Shown here: piece by piece, positions 1-5,106 of the stretch
Layout: every line of letters starts with the position of its first letter
Position numbering within the stretch: position 1 is the first letter of the stretch
Source: Alphaproteobacteria bacterium
Lineage (GTDB): Bacteria > Pseudomonadota > Alphaproteobacteria > Thalassobaculales > Thalassobaculaceae
Length of the DNA stretch: 5,106 nucleotides
Direction of reading: 5' to 3'
NCBI GenBank assembly: GCA_028822575.1
Contig: JAPKDN010000278.1
Coordinates: 1-5,106, forward strand
Program-made: the position numbers and the translations under genes
The notes under the pieces: generated by a model
Told to the model about the DNA's origin: nothing
The model's input: the letters and a program-made list of their open reading frames with translations, nothing else
The model's database searches: none

Positions 1-221
1 TTTTTCATATTTTTTAAAATCCTAGGTCAGTCGTCGCGTTAATCGTTCATGAGTCGAAGGCTTATACACCGGGTCGAGGCGGCCATAAAAATTTTACAAG
101 CACGTTGTCTTCGTCTCTCGGTCGAGATCACGCTTGTTATTTTTCGTCTACCTCCACCTTGCTTCGTTCCTTCCTCAATGAGATTTCTAGGCATCATAAT
201 GGTTACTGATATCCGGGAAGC
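1..221. other. Intergenic DNA downstream of the methyltransferase, no convincing gene
   Basis: This stretch is visibly AT-richer than the rest of the window, especially positions 1-25 and 85-96. All three plus-strand frames are closed by stops within the first 42 bases and all three minus-strand frames by stops within the first 29 bases, so no gene runs in from the left edge. One 58-codon plus-strand reading frame (49-225) exists, but it has no ribosome binding site and no recognisable protein character. The only structure I see is a nested inverted repeat near 96-137, listed separately. Confidence 0.6.
86..137 (-). terminator. Weak candidate terminator or nested stem-loop after the methyltransferase
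   Basis: ACAAGC (96-101) pairs with GCTTGT (132-137), and inside it TCTCG (116-120) pairs with CGAGA (123-127) across a two-base gap. Read on the minus strand, the outer stem is followed by AAAATTTTTA (95-86), which includes a run of five T. That is the right strand and side for ending methyltransferase transcription, about 85 bases past its stop. The outer stem is only six pairs across a long loop, and the T run does not touch it, so this is a poor match to a canonical Rho-independent terminator and may be chance. Confidence 0.15.
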
Positions 222-860
222 CTAAGCCCGCGACCGATCCGCAGTAGCAATCTCGCGCACTACGCGTGGGTACATATTGCCCTGCTCCACCTTGCGGGCG
301 GTGCACCTTAGTTCCATTAACCTTGGCTCCCGGTGAATACTCACCCCTTCGAATCCAGCGTGTTTTAGATGGCGTGTTAACGTTTCGCTGGTAAACCCTG
401 TCCGATGCTTCATAAAGTCGTTGCCGTCGGCGATTTCGCTTCGAGCGCCGAAAATCATATCAATTAGCGCGACCTCGAAACAGGTGCCGTCATCCATAGA
501 CGCCACCCCAAGGGTTTTCTCCAGATCCACCGTCGCGAGCCGTTCGGCGATCCGGGCTAAGTCGGGGCACCGGCATATAAGAAAGCCCGTGGGTTTTAAA
601 ACGCGATAGAATTCGCCCAACGCGAGCCCGACCTGGTGAAAGTCGAGATGCTCGATATTGTGTTTCGAGTAAACGATATCCGCCGAGTCACTTTCAATCA
701 TCGGCATATCGGTCATGTCCGCGATTACATCGGGTGCGACCTCAGGATTGATATCAACTCTGACCTGACGCCATTCAGCCACCCAATCAAGATGCGGCAA
801 CGCCTCAGTGCTCTGTTTTCCACAGCCTATGTGAAGCAAGGTCCTCACGAAATTCGACAT
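222..860 (-). CDS. Class I SAM-dependent methyltransferase, substrate unknown
   Basis: Predicted soluble cytoplasmic enzyme that transfers a methyl group from S-adenosylmethionine; the acceptor cannot be read from the sequence. With the start at 860 the protein has 212 residues. It shows a Rossmann-type series: glycine motif LLHIGCGK (8-15), acidic end of strand 2 in VRVDINPE (33-40, D36 the likely ribose ligand), IADMTDMPM (46-54), DIVYSKHNIEHL (61-72), and the YRVLKPTGFLICRCPDL strand 4/5 region (85-101). A later segment with GNDFMKHRTGFT (146-157) resembles a methyltransferase family I recall with a GNxFMAHRTGFT signature, often annotated only as class I methyltransferase. The frame stays open upstream to an ATG at 989, which would add 43 residues rich in Arg, Ser and Gly that do not look like part of the fold. 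I prefer 860 because conserved sequence begins right after it (MSNFVRTLLHIGCG). Neither start has a good ribosome binding site. It is divergent from the efflux operon and may be functionally unrelated. Confidence 0.85.
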   Translation of the reverse strand: MSNFVRTLLHIGCGKQSTEALPHLDWVAEWRQVRVDINPEVAPDVIADMTDMPMIESDSADIVYSKHNIEHLDFHQVGLALGEFYRVLKPTGFLICRCPDLARIAERLATVDLEKTLGVASMDDGTCFEVALIDMIFGARSEIADGNDFMKHRTGFTSETLTRHLKHAGFEGVSIHREPRLMELRCTARKVEQGNMYPRVVREIATADRSRA

Positions 861-960
861 CCATGCTAATTGTTTAATAGGCCCAACGTCTTTTGGACCG
901 GCGTCGCGGCTACTACGCACTTTCCAAGTGTACAACGCGCGACAGCCACAGGAAAAGGCA

Positions 961-977
961 CGCCGACGGTTTCGGCG
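961..977. repeat. Perfect GC-rich stem-loop in the methyltransferase 5' region
   Basis: CGCCGA (961-966) and TCGGCG (972-977) are perfect reverse complements around a five-base loop CGGTT. On the minus strand, the strand of the methyltransferase, the stem is followed by TGCCTTTTCC, which gives a faint terminator-like look with only four T. If translation starts at 860, this hairpin lies in the leader about 100 bases upstream of the start; if it starts at 989, it is inside the coding region. A six-pair stem in GC-rich DNA can arise by chance. Confidence 0.3.
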
Positions 978-1021
978 CCCAGAATTCATGCAAGACGCGG
1001 CATGTCATATTCCAGCCGCCC

Positions 1022-1058
1022 CCGACATAGCGTGGCGCGTCCGACTATAGGCCGACAT
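1022..1058 (+). repeat. Three short CCGACATAG-like repeats
   Basis: CCGACATAG (1022-1030), CCGACTATAG (1041-1050) and CCGACATCA (1052-1060) occur in the same orientation, with starts 19 and 11 bases apart, in the divergent intergenic region. Position suggests a possible protein-binding cluster, but the motif is short and degenerate and does not match an operator I know. Confidence 0.15.
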
Positions 1059-1124
1059 CAAGCCCTGGCGTCGCTTAGAAAAAATACCAAATATCCCCTT
1101 GTTCACCAAACCACTCCCTCCCAT

Positions 1125-1147
1125 CTATATCGGGCCAGCATATATAG
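1125..1147. promoter_or_regulatory. Inverted repeat CTATAT-N11-ATATAG, candidate operator or promoter element
   Basis: CTATAT (1125-1130) and ATATAG (1142-1147) are exact reverse complements separated by 11 bases, giving dyad symmetry about two helical turns long. It sits 37 bases upstream of the PadR start, where a promoter would be expected, and both arms resemble -10 elements. A dimeric winged-helix repressor such as PadR commonly binds this type of site in its own promoter. The arms are AT-rich and low in complexity, so chance is possible. Confidence 0.3.
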
Positions 1148-1164
1148 GTTTGAGATTTAAACCT
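1146..1164. promoter_or_regulatory. 19-bp palindrome AGGTTT-N7-AAACCT, candidate PadR operator
   Basis: AGGTTTGAGATTTAAACCT has six perfectly paired outer positions and one more pair in the centre. It ends 20 bases before the PadR start codon and shares two bases with the upstream inverted repeat, so the two dyads are laid end to end. PadR-family proteins usually bind palindromes overlapping the promoter of their own gene or the adjacent transporter operon, and this is the best candidate here. Binding is inferred from position and symmetry only. Confidence 0.4.
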
Positions 1165-1184
1165 CTTGGCAATGGGATACGATC

Positions 1185-1727
1185 ATGGATGTAAAGACAT
1201 TGTGCCTCGCGGTGCTATCCAAGGGAGAGGCGAGCGGATACGAGATAAAAAAAGCTTTCGAGGAAGGGCCTTTCGCGCATTTCCAATCCGCGTCCTTTGG
1301 CGCGATTTATCCAGCGCTGGCTCGGTTGGCCGTCGAAGGAATGGTGACCCTCACCGAGCATGCCCAGGATGGGAAGCCGGATAAGAAGATTTATAGGCTG
1401 AACTCGGTTGGGTGGGACACGCTCTTGGCGACGTTGGAAATTTCTCCAGGGCCGGATCAAATCCGGTCCGACTTGATGTTCCTTCTATCCTTCGCGGAAC
1501 ATCTGCCACCGGCGCAGATCCAGAACTTGATCGACGCCCAGATCACATACTTTCAAGCTGCTCTAGCGCATATGGACAATTTGGATACCGAGGGGCCATG
1601 TGACATTGGACACGACTTCGTGGGCGGTTTCGGGCGGGCAGTTTATCAAGCCGCCGCCGACTATTACGCGGCAAACCGAGACAGACTGATCAGCACGGTT
1701 TCCGAACAACAACAAGCTGCCAAGTGA
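1185..1727 (+). CDS. PadR-family transcriptional regulator
   Basis: A 180-residue DNA-binding regulator, the normal length for two-domain PadR proteins. Residues about 3-75 form the winged helix-turn-helix: a first helix (TLCLAVLSKGEASGYEI), a recognition-helix region with the typical PadR pattern FGAIYPALARLAVEGMV (38-54) and a wing containing GKPDKKIYRLNSVG (63-76). Residues about 95-175 (SDLMFLLSFAEHLPPAQIQ onward) match the C-terminal helical dimerisation domain seen in PadR and AphA (Vir_act_alpha_C type). The ATG at 1185 is preceded by a weak GGGA (1174-1177, seven bases away) and begins directly with the first conserved helix. It is the first gene of the pump operon; the adaptor follows after 42 bases with no visible terminator. 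By analogy with PadR-like LmrR and related repressors it probably represses its own operon and is released by a pump substrate. The ligand is unknown. Family call is firm; its role as a local regulator is inferred from context. Confidence 0.93.
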   Translation: MDVKTLCLAVLSKGEASGYEIKKAFEEGPFAHFQSASFGAIYPALARLAVEGMVTLTEHAQDGKPDKKIYRLNSVGWDTLLATLEISPGPDQIRSDLMFLLSFAEHLPPAQIQNLIDAQITYFQAALAHMDNLDTEGPCDIGHDFVGGFGRAVYQAAADYYAANRDRLISTVSEQQQAAK

Positions 1728-1756
1728 CGTCGAAAGAGATACTGGCTTCACGAGCC

Positions 1757-1761
1757 GAGGG
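1757..1761 (+). promoter_or_regulatory. Ribosome binding site of the adaptor gene
   Basis: GAGGG lies eight bases before the ATG at 1770. It decides between this start and another ATG at 1765, which is in a different frame and too close to the site. Confidence 0.6.
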
Positions 1762-1769
1762 CATATGCA

Positions 1770-2879
1770 ATGAATATTAAAGGCTCCGTCGTCACGGCGA
1801 CTATCCTGGCCCTTGCGGTCGCGGGCTGGATTCTGTCCGGACAGTTCAGTGATACACCGCCGCCTCGGGTCGCCGAGCCACAAACCGACGCCGGAAAAGC
1901 GGCAGCGAAGAAACAGCGCCCTTTAACAAGTGTGCGCACCCGCCGGATTACGGCCCAGGATTACGCCTCGGTTGTTCTGGTGGCCGGCCAAACCGAGGCG
2001 TCACGGCAAATCACCATCCGCTCTCAACTCAATGGCCGGGTTAACAAGGTCGGCGCCACGAAAGGCCAAGCGGTCAAGCGCGGACAGATGTTGATGATCT
2101 TTGACGAGGAAGATTGGCCAGCCCGGGTCGAGGAAGCCAAGGCCCGTGTAAAACAGCGAAAAATGGAGCATGACGCCGCCAAGAAACTGACCAAGAAGGG
2201 TTTCCAGGCGGAGACCAAACTAGCCGAGGCCTTCGCGAATCTACAAGCCTCCAAGACCCAGTTAAAGCGGATGCTGACAGATTTGCAAAACACAGTGATC
2301 TTCGCCCCGTTTGATAGTTTTCTCAATGATAGGCACGTCGAGCTAGGCGATGTCCTGCGCAAGGGAGACCCAATCGCCGAGTTGATTGATCTGGACCCAG
2401 TCCTGGTAACCGCCTTTGTCTCCGAACGGGACTATCTCAGTCTCAAGAGTGGCCAGGCGGCGATGGCACGGCTGGCGAATGGGACCAAGTTCTCGGGTAT
2501 TATCCGTTATGTTTCATCCTTGGCGGAGCCGAATACTCGTACGTTCCGGGTCGAGCTTGAGATCCCCAATCCCGATAACGCGTTGGTGGCTGGGGTCACG
2601 GCCGAATTGGCGCTCCCACTGCCTCCAATTCCCGCGCATCGGATATCAGCGGCGTTATTCACGTTAAATGCGGAAGGCAAACTCGGTCTAAAAACCGTAA
2701 ACCAATCCAATACCGTGGTCTTCGTACCGGTGCGCATAGTCGGCGGAACCGACCGAGAGGTCTTCATTACCGGCCTTCCAGCGGTCGCGACCGTAATTAC
2801 CGTTGGTCAGGACTTCGTGGTCGCGGGCGAGGAAGTCAACCCAGTCCCAGAGAAGGGTTCCCCAGGAGCGTCATCTTGA
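1770..2879 (+). CDS. RND efflux periplasmic adaptor (membrane fusion protein, HlyD/AcrA type)
   Basis: Links an inner-membrane RND permease to an outer-membrane channel in the periplasm. The 369 residues are a usual length. An N-terminal hydrophobic segment (about 6-23, VVTATILALAVAGWILSG) should act as membrane anchor; there is no lipobox cysteine, so it is not a lipoprotein of the AcrA kind. A Pro- and Ala-rich linker (29-50) follows. The biotinyl-lipoyl-like domain is split: first half about 78-113 (TIRSQLNGRVNKVGATKGQAV), second half about 173-208 (NTVIFAPFDSFLND...GDVLRKGDPI). Between them, about 114-172 is a Lys/Glu/Ala-rich coiled-coil hairpin of short, AcrA-like length. The beta-barrel spans about 211-285 and a membrane-proximal domain about 286-355. 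The usual glycine in APFDG is serine here (APFDS, 179-183), a small deviation. The start is supported by GAGGG at 1757. Its stop overlaps the permease start, so the two are surely cotranscribed. Substrate cannot be predicted. Confidence 0.95.
   Translation: MNIKGSVVTATILALAVAGWILSGQFSDTPPPRVAEPQTDAGKAAAKKQRPLTSVRTRRITAQDYASVVLVAGQTEASRQITIRSQLNGRVNKVGATKGQAVKRGQMLMIFDEEDWPARVEEAKARVKQRKMEHDAAKKLTKKGFQAETKLAEAFANLQASKTQLKRMLTDLQNTVIFAPFDSFLNDRHVELGDVLRKGDPIAELIDLDPVLVTAFVSERDYLSLKSGQAAMARLANGTKFSGIIRYVSSLAEPNTRTFRVELEIPNPDNALVAGVTAELALPLPPIPAHRISAALFTLNAEGKLGLKTVNQSNTVVFVPVRIVGGTDREVFITGLPAVATVITVGQDFVVAGEEVNPVPEKGSPGASS
2864..2868 (+). promoter_or_regulatory. Strong ribosome binding site of the permease gene
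   Basis: AGGAG lies seven bases upstream of the TTG at 2876, inside the last codons of the adaptor. This is the best Shine-Dalgarno match in the window and is the main reason to accept the TTG as the permease start: the conserved N-terminal segment begins there, and the next in-frame ATG (3023) lies well past the first membrane segment. Confidence 0.8.
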
Positions 2880-5106
2880 ACGCCATCATCGATGCCGCGT
2901 TGTCGCGGTCCCGCACGACCCTTTTGGCACTGTTGCTAATCCTAATCGCCGGCACCGTTGCTTATGTTGATATACCAAAGGAGTCCGACCCGGACGTCAA
3001 CATCCCGACCATCTATATCCGGATGCATCATGACGGCATCTCGCCAGAGGACGCCGAACGCCTGTTGCTTCGGCCCATGGAAACAGAATTGAGAGGTGTA
3101 GAGGGCGTCAAGGAGATGCGCGCCAAAAGCTTTGAAGGCGGCGCCAGCGTGGTGCTCGAATTCGATGCCGGGTTCGACGCCGACAGGGCGCTGACGGATG
3201 TGCGCGAGAAGGTCGATCTGGCGCAATCAGACCTGCCAGACGACACCGAAGAGCCAACGGTTCATGAAGTGAATATTAGCCTGTTTCCCGTCCTCGTCGT
3301 AACGTTGTCGGGTGACATACCAGAACGCAAACTGCTGCATCTCGCGCGGGGTTTACGGGCCAAAATAGAAGGAATTGATGCGGTTCTGGAGGCCAAGCTA
3401 ACCGGCAACCGGGAAGAGTTGATCGAAGTTGTGGTCGACCCGCTGCGCATGGACAGCTATGGGATCGATTCAATCGAGGTTCTTCAGACCATCGCCCGTT
3501 CCAATATACTAGTGGCGGCAGGTACCCTCGACACTGGCAATGGGCGGTTCCCGATCAAGGTGCCGGGTCTGTACGAAAATATCCAGGACATCCTCACCCA
3601 GCCAATCAAGGCCGACGGCGATGCCGTGGTAACCATCTCCGACATCGCTTATGTCCAACGTACATTTAAAGATCGCAATTCGATTGCCAGGCTATCCGGA
3701 GAACCATCGATCGGCCTAGAGATCTCGAAACGCACCGGCGAGAACATCATTGATAGCATTGAACGGGTCCGAGAGGTCGTGGACGAGGCCGCTGAAGATT
3801 GGCCAATCGGTGTTCAGGTGACATTCTCACAGGATCGCTCCACGAATATCCGCCGAATGCTGATTGACCTGCAGAACAATGTGCTGAGCGCTATCGTTCT
3901 GGTCATGGTGGTTATTGTCGGCGCGCTGGGATGGCGCTCCGGCGTGTTGGTGGGCGTCGCCATCCCCGGCTCGTTTCTACTCGGTATTTTAGTGCTTGCT
4001 ATGTTGGGGCTGACGATCAACATAGTCGTCCTGTTTAGCCTGATTCTAGCTGTTGGGATGCTGGTCGACGGCGCCATCGTGGTCACCGAATTTGCGGACC
4101 GGAAAATGGCCGAGGGCGCGCCCAGGATGCAGGCCTACGCCGATGCGGCAAAACGCATGGCCTGGCCGATCACCGCCTCAACGGCGACGACATTGGCAGC
4201 TTTTATGCCGTTGATTTTCTGGCCGGGCATAGTTGGCGAGTTCATGAAGTTCCTTCCTATCACCCTTGTCGCGACACTTTCGGCCTCGCTCCTAATGGCG
4301 CTGCTGTTCGTCCCGGCCCTGGGGGCACGGTTTGGCAAACCCAGCGCTCAGGATCCAGACGCAGCCCGAGAACTCGCGCTGGCCGACACTGGCGATTTGA
4401 CCGAAATCACCGGTGGAACCGGCCTATATATCCGCGTGTTGCGTCGCGCGCTTGGGCACCCAGCCAAGATTCTCGCGGGCGCTTTCTCGATGCTCATCTT
4501 GGTGCAATATCTTTATGCCGTGGCCGGCAATGGCGTGGAATTCTTTCCCGAGGTAGAACCGGATAGCGCCAAGATCCATATCCACGCCCGCGGCAATCTC
4601 TCGACCAACGAAAAAGCCGCTCTGGTCCTCGACATCGAGCGCGAGGTACTGGCGCTTGACGAATTCAAGTCGATCTACACCTTCGTTGGAAAACCCAGTA
4701 GTGGGGGCCAGAAACTTGCCGAGGACGTGATCGGCTCGATCCAACTTGAATTCAAGGACTGGCGAGAGCGCCGGCCGGCCCAGGAAATCCTGGAAGAAAT
4801 CGTCAGGCGAGCATCGGCCTATCCCGGGATCCTCGTCGAGCCGATGAAACGAAAGGCCGGACCGCCGTCAGGGAAACCCCTTCAACTCCAGGTCCGGTCC
4901 GACAACCCCACTGATCTCATTCAGACTGCAGGTCTGATCCGCGAGCAGTTCAATGCCATGTCTGGACTCTCCAATATAGAGGATGACCGAAACATACCGG
5001 GGATCGAGTGGCGCCTGACAGTCGATCGCGCACAGGCCGCAAAATTCGGTGCCGATGTCGCGCTGATCGGTAACTATGTTCAAATGGTCACCAAGGGGCT
5101 CAAGAT
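2876..5106 (+). CDS. RND efflux permease (AcrB/AcrD/AcrF family), 3' end outside window
   Basis: Inner-membrane pump that exports substrates using the proton gradient, working as a trimer with the adaptor encoded just upstream. I translated the frame from TTG 2876 through position 5104 and found no stop or frameshift: about 743 residues of an expected 1,030-1,050. The N-terminus (NAIIDAALSRSRTTLLALLL) places TM1 at about 14-31, followed by the family motif IPKESDPDVNIPTI (33-46). The porter region PN1/PN2 runs to about 330. Further membrane segments lie at about 336-353, 357-377, 383-405, 432-450, 459-483 (TM2-6) and 532-549 (TM7). FFPEVEPD (556-563) opens the second porter half, and the sequence ends around GIEWRLTVDRAQAAKFGAD, comparable to the region near AcrB residue 730-760. 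TM4 carries GMLVDGAIVVTEFADR: D398 matches AcrB Asp407, but the next position, Asp408 in AcrB, is glycine. TM8-12, including the Lys940-equivalent, are off the window. The start overlaps the adaptor stop as TTGA. Substrate class is unknown; nothing shows the metal-binding methionines of CusA-type pumps. Confidence 0.95.
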   Translation, partial: MNAIIDAALSRSRTTLLALLLILIAGTVAYVDIPKESDPDVNIPTIYIRMHHDGISPEDAERLLLRPMETELRGVEGVKEMRAKSFEGGASVVLEFDAGFDADRALTDVREKVDLAQSDLPDDTEEPTVHEVNISLFPVLVVTLSGDIPERKLLHLARGLRAKIEGIDAVLEAKLTGNREELIEVVVDPLRMDSYGIDSIEVLQTIARSNILVAAGTLDTGNGRFPIKVPGLYENIQDILTQPIKADGDAVVTISDIAYVQRTFKDRNSIARLSGEPSIGLEISKRTGENIIDSIERVREVVDEAAEDWPIGVQVTFSQDRSTNIRRMLIDLQNNVLSAIVLVMVVIVGALGWRSGVLVGVAIPGSFLLGILVLAMLGLTINIVVLFSLILAVGMLVDGAIVVTEFADRKMAEGAPRMQAYADAAKRMAWPITASTATTLAAFMPLIFWPGIVGEFMKFLPITLVATLSASLLMALLFVPALGARFGKPSAQDPDAARELALADTGDLTEITGGTGLYIRVLRRALGHPAKILAGAFSMLILVQYLYAVAGNGVEFFPEVEPDSAKIHIHARGNLSTNEKAALVLDIEREVLALDEFKSIYTFVGKPSSGGQKLAEDVIGSIQLEFKDWRERRPAQEILEEIVRRASAYPGILVEPMKRKAGPPSGKPLQLQVRSDNPTDLIQTAGLIREQFNAMSGLSNIEDDRNIPGIEWRLTVDRAQAAKFGADVALIGNYVQMVTKGLK

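Larger units (their letters stand above)
861..1184. other. Divergent intergenic region between methyltransferase and PadR operon
   Basis: Both flanking genes point away from this region, so it should hold promoters for both. I could not identify a good sigma-70 promoter on either strand. On the plus strand, TTGTTC (1099-1104) lies 19-20 bases before TCTATAT (1124-1130), which is a poor spacing. The region does contain a perfect GC-rich hairpin (961-977), three copies of a CCGACATAG-like motif (1022-1058) and two abutting inverted repeats (1125-1164), each listed separately. A 96-codon plus-strand frame starting with TTG at 870 crosses it but has no protein character. If the methyltransferase really starts at 989, the gap shrinks to 195 bases. 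Confidence 0.6.

Noticed and set aside
72..126. Repeated GGTCGAG heptamer at 72-78 and 120-126.
   Set aside because: Only seven bases and also present in coding DNA near 2126; no array or insertion-element end is visible around it.
49..225. A 58-codon plus-strand reading frame from ATG 49 to TAA 223-225, overlapping the methyltransferase stop.
   Set aside because: No ribosome binding site, no recognisable motif, and the translation mixes Arg- and Pro-rich stretches in AT-rich non-coding DNA. The length is within what chance gives.
870..1160. A 96-codon plus-strand frame from TTG 870 across the divergent intergenic region.
   Set aside because: Non-ATG start without a ribosome binding site, Arg/Ser/Thr/His-rich translation with no domain, and it covers the likely promoters and the candidate operator region.
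1166..1384. A 72-codon plus-strand frame overlapping the start of the PadR gene.
   Set aside because: Shadow frame; the PadR frame has clear family motifs over the same bases.
3814..4338. Two long minus-strand frames (3814-4086 and 4135-4338) opposite the permease.
   Set aside because: They lie opposite conserved membrane segments of the permease, and their Ser/Thr/Arg-rich translations are typical of antisense frames in GC-rich genes.
1..5106. CRISPR array, tRNA, rRNA, insertion sequence or phage genes.
   Set aside because: I saw no regularly spaced repeats, no tRNA-like cloverleaf, no transposase or terminal inverted repeats, and all long frames are explained by the four genes.

Overview
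The window looks like chromosomal DNA of a Gram-negative bacterium, most likely an alphaproteobacterium. That inference rests on moderately GC-rich coding sequence and on an envelope-spanning RND efflux pump whose adaptor and permease resemble those I associate with Rhodospirillales and Rhizobiales. I could not run a search, so the taxonomy is a judgement from protein resemblance only.

Layout. Positions 1-221 are AT-richer and carry no convincing gene. A class I SAM-dependent methyltransferase lies on the minus strand, with a preferred start at 860 and stop at 222. An intergenic stretch of about 320 bp (861-1184) then separates it from a divergent plus-strand cluster of three genes: a PadR-family regulator (1185-1727), an RND periplasmic adaptor (1770-2879) and an RND inner-membrane permease (2876 to beyond the right edge). 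The permease is the longest coding region here. It starts at a TTG codon inside the end of the adaptor gene and is open to the window end; about 743 residues are visible, roughly the first 70 percent of a normal RND permease.

How the genes work together. The PadR protein probably represses its own operon and responds to a pump substrate or related ligand. Two abutting inverted repeats just upstream of its start are candidate operators. Adaptor and permease would form the inner-membrane and periplasmic part of a tripartite drug/proton antiporter. No outer-membrane TolC-type gene is visible; it may lie downstream or be shared. The methyltransferase is divergent, and its link to efflux is unproven.

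Overall this is a fairly conventional regulator-pump locus. I see no clear new system. The points worth a second look are the TTG start overlapping the adaptor stop, the single-aspartate proton-relay motif in TM4 of the permease, the tandem palindromes, and the uncertain methyltransferase start.
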